Assembly: GCA_036571765.1 (NCBI GenBank)
Contig: BROE01000007.1
Span: forward strand, 4,951,013-5,015,012
DNA: 64,000 nucleotides
Direction: 5' to 3'
Source of the DNA: Plecoglossus altivelis
Lineage: Eukaryota > Chordata > Actinopteri > Osmeriformes > Plecoglossidae
Shown here: in pieces, positions 43,000-54,359 of the stretch
Layout: each line of letters begins with the position of its first letter
Position numbering within the stretch: position 1 is the first letter of the stretch
Notes under the pieces: generated by a model
The model's database searches: none
The model's input: only the letters and a program-made list of their open reading frames with translations
What the model was told of the DNA's origin: nothing
Program-made: the position numbers and the translations under genes

Positions 43000-43900
43000 T
43001 GTTTCAGTGTAGCAGAGCAACGCATCAATACTCACACATGTTCAGGAATTACATTCTTTCGTCCGCAGCCTCGCAAACAAAGGACATGTATTATGTATGA
43101 GAATGTTATATAGGCCTTTCTTCAAGCTCCGTGCGTAGGCCTATAGTCTTCAGGGAAGGTGTGGAGACTTATCTTGCGGACCGTGCATTTATATTTGCAA
43201 AGTTGCGAGCTACATTGCCGTGATGGGAATTGCGGTGCGGTCCCCGTTGCAGAAATATGTGGTTTTGTTTGTTATCTCACCTACTTAATGCTCTCACGAT
43301 GCACTTTCGTTTATCCGGTGACAGAGGATTCCGAAGACAGAAGGAGAAATGTGACCATAATACGAAAGTAGTCGTTTGCGTGGAAGTAGCGTTGCTGTTT
43401 CCTGAGGGAGCAGGAGGAACGTTACGGACGCGGCGTTTCCATCACTCTGTCATGAGTCGGCCTTTTGTCGTGAACGCAGTCACTCTGCAAACTGTCAATA
43501 CGGGTTTCCATTTTCTCTCCGACCTGCAAGCTAAACGTTCCCAAACAATTCATGTTTGTTATCATCTGCATCCCAACGTGCGATGGGGCTTTAGAGTGAG
43601 AAGGATGCTGGCGGCGCGCTGACGAGGAGGTAGCGCTCCGCGTTTCCACTCCCTGCGCATTAACTCCAATTTGCCCTGTTCCAACGGCATGCCGTGAATG
43701 GCATATGTTTCTGGCCTTGTATGCGAGCTGTCGTCTGTTCTTTCTTTGGCACCCAGGAAAGCTCTTTCATGCTAATGTTGCGTTTGTTTACTCGGCTCAA
43801 TCATAACGCGCACTGGCACGCCACCTCTCTTCCCTGCTCGTCGCACTCTACCTTCGACTAGACGAGGGGGTGCGGGGTTCTTCACGGCATGCGATCCTCC
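43000..43900. promoter_or_regulatory. Long unique island, function unknown
   Basis: About 900 bp without simple repeats and with more CpG than its surroundings. Frames of 70 (43159-43371) and 130 residues (43230-43622) overlap in different phases; neither is recognised. GCATTAACTCCAATTTG and CATGCTAATGTTGCG are regulatory-type words. An exon of a fast-evolving gene cannot be excluded. Confidence 0.3.
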
Positions 43901-44580
43901 ACAGTGGCCGGAAAATAAAGCCATACCCTTGCATACTTCATGGGTAGTCTATGTATGTCGGAAGGATTAGCAAAGGCCAAAGCAAAACCAACTGCCCAAA
44001 CGGACACAGTGAGTTGGGAAGATGGAAGCAGATAGAGAAACAATAGAACAAAGGCTTGTTCGACCTCCTAGACACGAACCAAGATTATTCATGAATTAGT
44101 TTGTTTCATTTAATCTTTTAATCAATCTGGAATAAGATAGTAGGAAGAGGAGGAGGAAGAGGAGATCGGGAAGACTGCTGTTACCGAGGAACTTGGCGGA
44201 CAAGCGGCGTCTAGGGGCATCTGAGTTTGCGTCTTTACCATGAAATTCTAGAAATCGGAATGTCACCAGACACATCTTTCCACCAAGACAACACATTTGT
44301 AATGTTTGAAAGTGAAACTAACTCCCTTCCCCTAAAACCGACCCCAGTGTTCCACTGTCCACAAGCTTGTCACTGTGCTGCGCTCACGCATACGTGTCCA
44401 TGGAACTCAACTACCCTCCACACATCTCATGTTGCAACTCTCCATCTACACCCCCTCCCAACCACCCCCATTATCTCAGCTGACTTGGGCCCTTTCAGTC
44501 TGGCTACATGTCAAGCATTTAATCAGTGTGATTATGTTTCCGCAAGACACTGAAATATTTATGTCTTCCAACCGCACCCT
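43901..44580. other. Unique DNA, partly AT-rich
   Basis: CATGAATTAGTTTG and TTTAATCAATCTGG at 44090-44130, GGAGGA patch at 44140-44165. A 108-residue plus frame (44227-44553) is not recognised. Confidence 0.35.
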
Positions 44581-44719
44581 GACATTTAACAAGCGTGGAG
44601 CGTACCTTCGTGCACGCTCGCACAAAACACACTCAGACGCAGACCCGCCACACGGCAAAACCAATCACTTTCACCGACACCAGATACCCTGCCGTGTTTA
44701 ACGGAGCCATTTCCCTCAG

Positions 44720-44821
44720 ACACCTGCCTTTCTGCCGGCGTATCGCATATTCCTCACGGAGCGAGCGTCCGCGCCCGTACTTGATGGACAGCGTCAGAAT
44801 CGACGAACACGGAAACATCCG
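44720..44821 (+). CDS. Candidate coding exon, product not recognised
   Basis: A 102-bp segment is preceded by the acceptor-like CCATTTCCCTCAG and followed by GTAGGC. It starts on the third base of a codon and ends after two bases, so it is phase-symmetric and would insert 34 codons without a frame change. Codons lean to C/G in third position. The peptide ends SVRIDEHGNI and has a basic, Arg/Pro/Ser-rich first half (RRIAYSSRSERPRPYLM). The frame is also open upstream to 44595. The donor is only fair, and no neighbouring exon was recognised. It may be part of a gene whose other exons lie far away, or chance. Confidence 0.2.
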
Positions 44822-44832
44822 GTAGGCGACCC

Positions 44833-45280
44833 CGGGGGTCGGCCGCGTGCACATCTGCTCCTTACTCAGCACCGTGTCAATCTCGCCTCGCGATTGGTCA
44901 GCGTTTAGTGCTGCGTTGGCGTGCGGAAGAGGGTGTCATCCCCTGACAGGAGGTTGGCACCTGGGCGCTGACTCAACGCCCGTTTTACACGGACAGCGTC
45001 ACCTACCACCTTCCTTACCTTCCTGCCAACCTGATTCAAAAAAATGCACACATTGCTGAACATCCCAACCCTCCACCACACAGCCCAGCAACACTGAGGA
45101 TAGATCTGGCTGGGAGTCAACCAGCCTGTCGGCAACGAGACTGTGCTTTTTCCGCCGTTCCAAAACCAATTTGCACCCTCTGTCGGAGAAGACCGGGGCA
45201 TGTAAAAAGAGAAGGGGAGAGAGCGAGAGGAAATATTGAGTGTCAAAACTATCTTTGAAGCACTGAGGGGTGTTAGGAAG
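44833..45280. other. Unique sequence, no gene seen
   Basis: Unique DNA following the candidate exon; frames on minus run into the CT/GA tract. Confidence 0.4.
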
Positions 45281-45283
45281 ATG

Positions 45284-45470
45284 GCGTCTACCTCTCTCTC
45301 GCTCTCTCTCTCGCTCCCTCTGCCTACGTACTGTCTGAGGCCTGGCCACCAGCACGCTGCTAAGATTGCTTCATTCACACTGAGGTGAATAGAGTCTGGC
45401 TTCTGCTCTGCCTCCACTTCTCTACCCCCCTTCCTCTCTCTCTCTTTCTCTCTCTCTCTTTCTCTCTCTC

Positions 45471-45515
<45 letters not shown>

Positions 45516-45660
45516 TTCTCTCTCCCTCTCTCATCCTCTTCTTTCTACCTTGGTCTCTATCTACCTTTCTATCCTCTCTCTTTCATGCTCCGCTCCATCT
45601 CTATACAATCTATACAATAGTCTCTCTTGTTCTCTCTCTCTCTCTCGTTCTCTCACTGCC
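45284..45660. repeat. CT-rich tracts
   Basis: (CT)n at 45289-45318, 45435-45533 and 45620-45650, with degenerate pyrimidine DNA between. Confidence 0.92.
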
Positions 45661-45774
45661 AGTTATACCTGCATCTCTCTACCTCTCTTTTCCTGTCTCA
45701 GACACTGAACGTTGAGAGACGTAACTCAAAATGACCCTCGCCCCCTCCTCTCCCCCCGCCAGCCCATAAATCCT

Positions 45775-45910
45775 GCGGCAACATCTGTCGAAAGTCAAGG
45801 AGGATGAGGAGGATGTTGGTGATGATGATGAGGATGATCGCATTTGCATGCCATTAATGAGCTCCGTGGATGCATTCCAAATGCTAATGTGGCGTTTTAG
45901 GAGGAGCCAG
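45775..45910. promoter_or_regulatory. Compact regulatory-like element with POU octamer
   Basis: After a (GAT)n patch, ATTTGCAT (45842-45849) is followed at once by CCATTAATGAG and CCAAATGCTAATG. Octamer plus two TAAT cores in 50 bp is typical of a neural SOX/POU enhancer core, by analogy only. Confidence 0.42.
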
Positions 45911-47585
45911 GGGGAGGAGATGGAAGGAAGAAGGAAAGGAGGAATGGAGAGATAGAGCGAGAGGGAAAGGGAGGGAGTTTATGAAATGGGGGCAACACTT
46001 TGGCCCGCTGCTCTGTGGTTGAACATGCCAGTTAACTTCCACTAGACAAATATCAGTTGTGACAAAAGATATTCAGAGTTTACAACCTGTATTCTCCATA
46101 CCCTCTAAATGAAATATATGTGGCACCAGAGAGAGGGAGAGAGGGAGAAATAATGATATGTGTTTTCATAAGGATTTGTCCCTTTGAGTCAAACGCCTTC
46201 GGAGAGCAGAAAGACTGGTGGATGGCCTTGATCAATACAGTTTACCTATAATGATTCATAGCCTGACTGTGGGAGTTTGTTTCCTCTCAACCTACCCCCC
46301 TCTCGTCCCTGCCCTTCGTTTTCACGCCCTCCCCTCTCACCTCTTCCTTTCCTCGCCTTTCCTGTTGATTGTATCGGGTAAGAAACTTCCAATCAGATAG
46401 CACGCTCCAATGCGCTTCTTAAGTGTGAAGCGTGTGCGTGTTTGTGTGTCTCTACATGCCTTGCTCATTGTCAAGATACTTGAGTGATATCAACATGAGC
46501 TGGAGCTGGCTGACAGATTAGTACAAGGTTGGAAACGATACACGCTTTACTCTCTCTCTCTCTCTTCGATTTCGAGCGTTGAATAGTAGCCTGTCATTCA
46601 GCAAGCTGTGTACGGAACACGTGCTGTCTGTGTACAATAACACATGGTCTTGTAGGTGTTCACAATGTCACGGAGCACGTTGTCCCTCGCCACTGCTCTG
46701 TTGCCGCTCTCCGATTGGGTGAACGGTTCTCTTCGTTGCGAGAGATAGGCTGGCACACCTGCCTGCGTACTCCAACAGAACAGGGGTACCTCCAGGCTGT
46801 GTGACACAGTGTGACACTCCCACTCACTGGAAGCTTTTTTTCCCATTTCTCTCTGAATGTATTTGGGAGTGTGAGAGCGTGAAAATATAGTCAGCGTCAA
46901 TGCGTGTGGTGTTTTCGACAGGTTCCTGACAAGGAATAGATTGTGCATAGTTGTGCACCAGTAGAGTACATGCCTAAAGGCCACACACTTAGTACATGCA
47001 CAAACTCTTTTCAGCTGGTGTGTGGTGTGTTTGTGTACAATTTTGTGATGGGAGACGCGTGCACGGTCGACTGTGTCCAGAGTGTCCCAGTGGTGTGACA
47101 CATCATTTTTCACCTGACTGAAACAGATTACCTCACTCCAAGTCCCCAACTCCTCCCGGGCCTATTCTGACCTCCAGTCCAGCCCCCCTCTCTGCCTCCG
47201 TCTCCCCCAGCTCAGCCCCCTCTCTCCTGGGTCGGCCTCTGATGGATAGCCCCTCTGGAGGCTCTCAGAACCAGCTCCTTTCTGGAACGTTCTGGCTTGG
47301 AGGGGGGAGGTTTACAGAGTGAAAAAGGGGGTAGGAAAGAGGATAGGATCCATAAAATACTGTCGAGAAAGACATGTTCAGGGTCATTTCCCAGGAAGTG
47401 CAGGTAGCTAGGGACCAGAGGTTGATGAAATGGAGGGGAAACTCTGCGTGTGTGTGTGTGTTTGTTTGGACTGTTTGTGCAGCTGGCCCAGGTGTCTTCT
47501 GTGGGCCCAACCTTCTGCTCTTTGTTTTTTCCTACGTAACACTTTTCCTTTGGGAGGGAATCCTATGTTATACACGCACACATAC
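45911..47585. other. Unique DNA, no confident gene
   Basis: GGAGG-rich at 45900-45975; otherwise unique. The longest non-repetitive frame of the window lies here (46598-47149, minus, 183 residues) without recognisable domain, signal peptide or codon bias. A C/T-rich stretch covers 47150-47240. Confidence 0.4.
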
Positions 47586-47587
47586 CA

Positions 47588-47617
47588 ACACACACACACA
47601 CACACACACACGCGCGT
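47588..47617. repeat. (CA)n microsatellite
   Basis: CA run ending in CGCGCG. Confidence 0.95.
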
Positions 47618-47699
47618 CCTCTGTTACCTTAGGAGTCTGGAGGGTAAACATCTTCTTCTTCTCCTGCCAGATCAGAGAGATACAGACTGAGATGAGAGA

Positions 47700-47993
47700 C
47701 ACAGCAGAAAAGGAGACAGGAGGAGAGAGAGGGATGGAGGGAGAGAGAGGGGTGGCGAAAGAGAGGGAGAGAGGGAGAGAGGGGTGGCAAGAGAGAGGGA
47801 TAAAGGGGGGAGAGAGAGAGGGGTTGCGAGAGAGGGATAGAGGGAGATAGAAGGATAGAGGGAGAGAGAGGGGTGGCGAGAGAGAGGGAGAGAGAGGGAT
47901 AGAGGGAGAGAGAGGGGTGGCGAGAGAGAGGGATAGAGGGAGAGAGGGATAGAGCGAGAGAGAGGGGTGGCGAGAGAGAGGGATAGAGAGACT
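47700..47993 (+). repeat. GA-rich minisatellite, GGGGTGGCGAGAG core
   Basis: Six copies of GGGGT(G/T)GC(G/A)A(G/A)AG, about 32-50 bp apart, linked by GAGAGAGGGATAGAGGGA. Confidence 0.93.
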
Positions 47994-48910
47994 TCATTCA
48001 GAAGATGTCCCTCCGTGGCCTTCTAACACCCCTCTCCTCTCTTCTTCTTTCTCTGTGCTGCTATTTGTTGTCCTCCCTCGCTCTTCTTCACCCGGGAGGG
48101 GAAGAAAGAGAAAGATGTCCCCTGAACCAAGATGGATCCCTTTCTGTGAGACTAGCTGCTAAGGGCTCTCAGTCCAGAGGCTAGGCTTTCTTCCTGACAG
48201 AACATTTCAAATAATATTTTTTTTCTCCTGTACCCGAGTTTGAAATGCAGGACAGAAATAGAAAAGTTGCACAGAAACGTTTCCTTTCAGATTCAGTGAT
48301 GTTCCTCATGACCACCGTGAGTCACCATAATGGCTACTAGCCCTTTTCATGTGCACATGTATGCGGTGTGTCTGAGTACGTGCGTTTCTGTAGCCGAGCG
48401 AGTGTGTGGCTGTTTTGTGCATATGTGTGTATAGAAGTGTGTGAGTGTGTGTGTGTGGCTGGCTGCCTGTCCTGGCTGTTAAGAGGGATGCCTATGTCAC
48501 TCTGTCAGGTCCGTAATTTGAAACAGCACTTGGCCGGTTACAGCTATCTGGCACAGACAGCCAACAGAAGCCCTCTGAGTAACGCACACACAGCCACACA
48601 CACACCCTACTCTGGCACGGTAACTGTACCCCCTGCATTCTCAGTGTGTTCAGTCTGCCCTGCATTCCCATTGGCCACATTAGAGGAGAGGATGGTATCC
48701 GGGGCTCCATCTTGAAGCCATTTAGTCAGGAAATGGTCTGGTTCCTTCATCTGGCTCTGCTTAGAGCAGAGGACTGCCTTCTATTCCTGAGACGCTCTGC
48801 AGTGTAATTAAGGGCTCAGCACCCCCTTCTCTCCCCCGCCCCCCTCCCATCTCTCTCCCCCCCCTCCCCCTCTGGCCTCCTCTGTCTCCTCTGCCTGCTC
48901 CCTGGTTTAA
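47994..48910. other. Unique DNA, no gene seen
   Basis: Short GT-rich patch 48410-48460; CT/CCC-rich 48820-48900. Frames of 115 and 72 residues on opposite strands are unconvincing. Confidence 0.4.
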
Positions 48911-49232
48911 CCCTGTCATCCTGGAGGACACACACATTACACTCTAGGGTCCCATTCGGTCAACGTGGTAATGGCCCTGAGCGACAGGTGCTGCCGGGCC
49001 GTGTGTGTGTGTGCAGGTGAGGAGGAGAACCGGAATACCACCCCCCACCTCCCACCCCCCACCCCCCACCCCCTGTCATCCTGGAGGACACACACACATT
49101 TTCCACACCTCAGCGGATCCCCATTCGGTCAACGTTGTAAATGCGGCCTGAGCGGACTAAGGTGCTGCGGGACCTGTGTGTGTGTGTGTGCAGGTAGAGG
49201 AGAACCGGAATACCACCCCCCACCTTCCCACA
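48911..49232 (+). repeat. 160-bp tandem duplication
   Basis: CCCTGTCATCCTGGAGGACA starts at 48911 and at 49071. CCCATTCGGTCAACG, a CCTGAGCG word, a GTGTGTGTGCAGGT repeat and GAGAACCGGAATACCACC recur in the same order. The copies differ by many substitutions and small indels, so the event is old, or the second copy is poorly sequenced. Confidence 0.92.
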
Positions 49233-49329
49233 CACCCTCACTCCCCACCTTACCCCGTCCTCAGCCCCTCCAGCTTAGGCGACTCTGTGAAGCCCCGGCT
49301 CCAGGAATGGCATAAGTGTGTGCAGCCTT

Positions 49330-49610
49330 TGGGTAAGAGAAGAGTACGTTCATTGTGACCGACTATTGAGCCACCCGAGACTCTCTCATTTTAAAATACT
49401 AGCCTCCCTGCCAGAGGCGCGTCCTTTTTAGACCGTCTAAGTGGTAACGATCCACTTTGGCCACCGCCGCAAAGGGCTGGGTTGGCCCTATTCCAGGACC
49501 CTCCAGGGGGAGTTTAGCCCTTATTGACATGACACAGTAGACAGAAGAGGCTTTCTACCAGACCAAACATAGACATGAGGGCTAGCTGTCCCAGAGGACA
49601 CGCACAAGCA
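49330..49610. promoter_or_regulatory. Unique island, regulatory-like
   Basis: Complex sequence with CTCTCATTTTAAAATACTAG and GTAACGATCCACTTTGGCC, before a CA-rich zone. Confidence 0.3.
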
Positions 49611-49850
49611 ACACCCACGCACTTACAATCATTCACCCACGGATACACACGCGCACACATGCACACACGCAAACACCCACACTTACACATAAATACACAC
49701 ACACATTTGGACACGCACACATCCACAGTATGGTCTTGATTCCCCCTGTCCATGTCATTGGAAAATCAATACTGCTTTCTTTGTCATCCAATTCATTGGT
49801 GACTGGTGGGTAGAGATGTGTGTGTGTGTGTGTGTGTTTGTGTGTGTGTC
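49611..49850. repeat. Degenerate CA zone and (GT)n
   Basis: ACACGCACACA-type DNA at 49640-49730, unique 49731-49815, then (GT)n at 49817-49849. Confidence 0.85.
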
Positions 49851-50364
49851 CCCACAGTCTCCCACCAGTCATCACGTGTTTCACAATGAAGAGAGAACAG
49901 TCAGCGTCATCAGGCCACAACGGAGGAAGCTGAAAATACACCTTCCTGTTGCCAATTAGACACTCAACGGGGCAATCATGCTCTCCCTGACATGGGCCTA
50001 ATAGGCAAGTTCAACACAAACCGGAGGGAACGCCACCGCCTTCTTCTTCCGTCTCGCCTGGCCTTTCTTGCGGCGTAGCTGACATCTAGTGGAGTTTGGG
50101 TGGACACGAACACCTCCCTGTAACCAGGGAACAGCTTTTGTTGCTGGGGTCACCAACATTCCAGATAGACAGGCTGGCAGGCAGGCAGGGAACAACAGTG
50201 GTGTTTGATAACCAGATTTCCAGTTAATCTATCCCAGGATCGGTATAGATTATATGAGGGAGACAGAAGGTGTCTATCACCGCGCCCCCCCCCCAACCCC
50301 CCCTCCTTTGCGGTGGATCATTGTTATCCCTGAGGGGTTTCTACACTTCGCTGGCACCAGAGCA
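49851..50364. other. Unique sequence, no gene seen
   Basis: Includes GTTGCCAATTAGACACTC at 49949-49966 and a C-rich run near 50285-50302. Confidence 0.4.
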
Positions 50365-50427
50365 CACACACACACTCACACACACACACACACACACACT
50401 CACACTCACACACACACGCTCACTCAT
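50365..50427. repeat. (CA)n microsatellite
   Basis: CA tract with CTCA interruptions. Confidence 0.95.
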
Positions 50428-50544
50428 GGAGTCAGTCATAGGACAAGGTTGTAATACTGTATATATCCCTACCAGCTGAGGCCCTGCTGAGCTTAAGAGG
50501 AATCACCAGAGAGATGGGAAGATGGACACGCTGCCGGGGGGACT

Positions 50545-50772
50545 GGAGATATGAGAGAGAGGAGAGAGACAGGAGACTGAGAGGAGAGTGAGAGGAGGGA
50601 GACAAGAGAGTGAGAAGAAAGAGGAGAGTGAGAAGAGAGAGGAGAGAGATTGCAGAGTGAGAAGAGACAGCAGAGTGAGAGGAGAGAGAGGAGTAAGAGG
50701 GGAGAGACAGGAGAGAGACAGGAGAGTAAGAGGAGAGAGACAGGAGAGAGACAGGAGAGAGAGAGAGGGTCA
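50545..50772 (+). repeat. GA-rich minisatellite, GAGAGACAGGAGAG core
   Basis: Irregular tandem array of GAGAGGAGAG, ACAGGAGAG and GTGAGAAG blocks. Confidence 0.92.
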
Positions 50773-51120
50773 TGTTTTCTAAGTGATCAGCACCGCTCTT
50801 GAGGGAGATCAAAGGTCACAGAGAGGTTGTGTCTTCTGAGGGATAAGCAGTGATGAGACAGCGTGGGAAGGAGGAGTCTGGCTGGAGTCTAATTGGAACA
50901 CCCCCCCCCCCCCCCCCCTCCACGTACACACCCACCAGCTCCCGGTGTTCTGTAAATGACACAGCGAGCTGCGATCCCCCTTCAGCACATAGTGCAGCAT
51001 GCGTAACTCTAAAGTTGTGGTAACTTTGCACACTGTATTGCATCAATAATTCATGGGGAAAAAAGAGTATGTGTGTCTGTGTGTCTGTGTCCTCTGATAT
51101 TGCCATGAGATGAAAGGCCT
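50773..51120. other. Unique DNA with C18
   Basis: C18 at 50901-50918. No gene seen. Confidence 0.45.
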
Positions 51121-51360
51121 TGTTCTCTCAAGCTCTCTCTTTTCCTCTCCCTCTCCCTCTTCTCGCTCTTCTGCACTGTCTCCCTTCCTCTTTCTCCTCC
51201 CTCTTTCCCCCTTCCTCTGTCATCCTCCCTCTCTCTCTCTCTCTCTCTCACTCTCTCTCTTCCACCCTTTCCCTCTCCATACGCCTCTCTCTCACGCTCT
51301 CCCTCTCTTCCCTCTCTATCACTCCTCTCTCTCACCTCCCTCCCTCTCCCTTCATCTTGG
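51121..51360. repeat. CT-rich tract
   Basis: Degenerate CT/CCT repeat with a clean (CT)n at 51228-51260. Confidence 0.9.
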
Positions 51361-51454
51361 TCCTGACAGCCCTGCTCTTCTCCTCCAGTATGCAATCTCC
51401 TGAGGAGCGGCGTGTTTCCCAGCCGGCCAGTCAGAGCGCAGAAACAGCAGAGAG

Positions 51455-51790
51455 ACGGAGAGATAATGCAACATTTCCAATCAGTTCCACCCATGATTGG
51501 AATAAGCAGACCTACTCCTCCGAAAATTAATTTGTAATAACTTCAAATATTAGATGGAGCCGGTGCGTGCGGAACCGGGTACACGTGGAGGGGGGGACTG
51601 GAGGACCCTCCCCCCCTCCCCCGCTCCTCCCCTCCCCCGCCCCCTCAAACACGTCCCCCGTTGTGCGGAGAGGCTGTAATTAACATGGGGTTTCATCCCT
51701 TGTAAAATATAATTGAGTTCAGGATGAGAGGCGGGGGAAAAAACGCTGCCTTTAAAATCTATCTGAGGAAACAGCATTAATGCTGTGTGT
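51455..51790. promoter_or_regulatory. Regulatory-like island split by a C-rich insert
   Basis: Left half: CCAATCAGTTCC, ATGATTGGAATAAG, AAATTAATTTGTAATAAC (51525-51542). Right half: CTGTAATTAACATGG (51674-51688), AAATATAATTGAG and CAGCATTAATGCTG (51771-51784, a perfect 14-bp palindrome). A G/C-run insert occupies 51585-51655. Confidence 0.42.
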
Positions 51791-51861
51791 TCAGGCTTTT
51801 CTGCATGTGTGTGGCCTGTCCATGTGTACGACAGTGTTTGTGTATACTGTATGTCTGTGAG

Positions 51862-51866
<5 letters not shown>

Positions 51867-51946
<80 letters not shown>

Positions 51947-51955
51947 TGTGTGTGT
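51867..51955. repeat. (GT)n microsatellite
   Basis: Long GT run with two TTTG interruptions. Confidence 0.97.
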
Positions 51956-52017
51956 CAAGAAGACTTTGCTGCTAACAGTCTGGCTCCAGTCTACCATCAA
52001 AGTAAAATGTTTTTTGA

Positions 52018-52520
52018 TAATGAGTGTGTTCCAGTACTACCTGTGGGATGAATGAGTGTGTTCCAGTACTACCTGTGGGATGAATGTGTGTGTTGCAGTA
52101 CTACCTGTGGGATGAATGTGTGTTCCAGTACTACTTGTGGGATGAATGTGTGTTCCAGTACTACTTGTGGGATGAATGTGTGTGTTGCAGTACTACCTGT
52201 GGGATGAATGTGTGTGTTGCAGTACTACCTGTAGGATGAATGTGTGTTCCAGTACTACTTGTGGGATGAATGAGTGTTCCAGTACTACTTGTGGGATGAA
52301 TGTGTGTGTTGCAGTACTACCTGTGGGATGAATGTGTGTTCCAGTACTACCTGTAGGATGAATGTGTGCGTTGCAGTACTACCTGTAGGATGAATGTGTG
52401 TGTTGCAGTACTACCTGTAGGATGAATATGTGTGTTGCAGTACTACCTGTAGGATGAATGTGTGTGTTGCAGTACTACGTGTAGGATGAATGTGTGTGTT
52501 GCAGTACTACCTGTAGGATG
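52018..52520 (+). repeat. 30/32-bp minisatellite, 16 units
   Basis: Sixteen copies of (C/G)CAGTACTAC(C/T)TGT(G/A)GGATGAATG plus a GTGTG linker of two lengths. Copies 1-6 carry GTGGG, copies 12-16 carry GTAGG. Units with TTCCAG are mostly 30 bp and those with TTGCAG 32 bp. Confidence 0.96.
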
Positions 52521-53300
52521 CCAAGATTGCACTGCATCGTCTGGTTGGTATGGAGTCTACAATTCACTAAAGGGAAGATTTGGCCATTGCTCAATGTCAT
52601 GAATAAGTATGTATTGATAGCTAACTCTTCCTTTGGCTGCATGCAATGAACTAAATAGATGTATTTCCCCCATTTATCGAGATATGAAACCAAGTCCTAT
52701 CATGCGACTATGGCCACATACATCTTTGGTTGACAGAGTTAGTATTGATTTTTTGCTCCTCATGCAGGAGTGCTCTCAGGTCTTCGGGTGGGTTGGTTAG
52801 ATCCAGCAGATGTCCTCTCGCTAGACCCAGTGCCCTCGGTCACTTAGCTGCACTGGGACACACCAGCCAATTAGATTACACCCCCAGATCAATGAACTTC
52901 CTGGAACAGAAAGCTCAACGAACTGCCTGGCATTAGGCTGTCCGTAGAACCGCCCCTCTCCGCACTTCCTGCGCAACACCTGCGCTCCGCGGGTTTCTGG
53001 TCTACGTCGGCTTGATCCGAGCTCTTACGGAGGTATTTAGCTTGTAATGAAAGCCAGTGCTACTCTGGCAGGCGGTTGTTGCTACTTCGTCCCTGGTGGT
53101 TCGGATGTTACAGCAGGATTACTCATTACACTCGTCCAGCGCTTATGTAACCCCACCATCATCATCGAGATCACCCCTGGTGTTCAATAAACACTTTGAA
53201 ATTGGCTTTGAACGTCCTCACGCCTTGCGCATTGTCATGTACAGACCCAGGCACAAGTCTGTGGCTGATGTGCCGTGTGCTTGTGTGACATTGGGCTGTG
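52521..53300. other. Unique sequence, no gene seen
   Basis: AT-rich to 52750, GC-balanced after. Frames below 105 residues, none recognised. Confidence 0.4.
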
Positions 53301-53392
53301 GGAGTGTGTGTGTGTGTGTGCTGGGTGGGAGTGTGTGTGTGTGTAGGCTGGGTGGGAGTGTGTGTGTGTAGGCCGGGTGGGAGTGTGTATCA
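53300..53392 (+). repeat. GT minisatellite, GGGTGGGAGTGTGTG core
   Basis: Four units of (C/T)GGGTGGGAGTGTGTGTGT with shrinking GT linkers and a TAGGC joint. Confidence 0.92.
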
Positions 53393-53935
53393 TGTGTGGA
53401 TGAACACGGTGAGGCGGAGCTGGCTTGAGCGATGGGAAAACCGCATGCACCCCCCCACACCCTCCCCCCCCCCACCATCAACCGCAGACACACGCAGGCT
53501 TTTAACCGTGAGCCGGACGCTAAATTGCAGTGCTTCGAGCGCTCTGGAACGCCCCCCGCCCGAGTCTGGAGTAGTAGGTTTTTACAGCGGGGCCGTTAAA
53601 GAAGTCGTTGATCTCTGCCTTTCCCTCCTTCCTCCTCCCTCTCCACGTCGCTGGCCGTGTCCCCCTGAGTTTTTCCTGGACTCTGGAATACTGGTGTTTC
53701 TAGACAGGGCGAGTGCTGGTGTTCATCTCATACAGCTTTACTGTATTTATGAAGCTGTTTAACCCTCTGGCAGCCCCAGTGTGGTGGATGTGTGGATGAC
53801 CTGCAGGGTTACTGTACTCCATCTGCTGCCAGCTTTCTCAGAGTGCTATTGGGGAGGTGTGCCAAATTGCTGGTTACTACGGTAATGGCTATCTTCTCCC
53901 CACTCCTCATCTGGCCACGAAACCATGTATCACTT
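53393..53935. other. Unique sequence, no gene seen
   Basis: C-rich at 53447-53480; otherwise ordinary. The 154-residue plus frame begins in the GT repeat. Confidence 0.4.
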
Positions 53936-54090
53936 CTCCCCCACCACTCCACCACTACCTCCTCTCCTCTCTCTCTCGTCTCCTCTCTCTCTCTCTCTTC
54001 TTCTTCTCTCTCTCCTCTCTCCTGTCTCTCTCTCTCTCTTCTCTCTGTTCTCTCTTCTCTCTCTCTCTCTCATCTCTCTCTCTCGCTATC
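53936..54090. repeat. CT-rich tract
   Basis: Degenerate then clean (CT)n. Confidence 0.92.
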
Positions 54091-54099
54091 TTGCTGTCT

Positions 54100-54359
54100 C
54101 ATTGCCACGACTACAATGCCCACCCACCCCCTACACGCATGCACACGAACACACGCTCCACACAACTCCCGAGACCATGTTGTGATTGTTGCTTCAAGGT
54201 TTGATAGCAACCCGCTCATAATGTTTCCAGGTTTGAGAGTGCTCCCCCCTTCCACCTTAGTCTAACAGCAGTGCCCCCCCCCCCCGTTTTTCCCCCCTAC
54301 CCAACCTCCCACTCACCCTCCCTTCCTCACCTCTCCCCCCCACCTCACACCCTTGTGTA
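54100..54359. other. Unique then C-rich DNA
   Basis: C-rich 54270-54350 with C11. No gene seen. Confidence 0.4.

Noticed and set aside
46598..47149. 183-residue minus-strand open frame, the longest without obvious repeat content
   Set aside because: No domain, signal peptide, biased codon use or splice context. One frame of this length is expected by chance in 64 kb on two strands.
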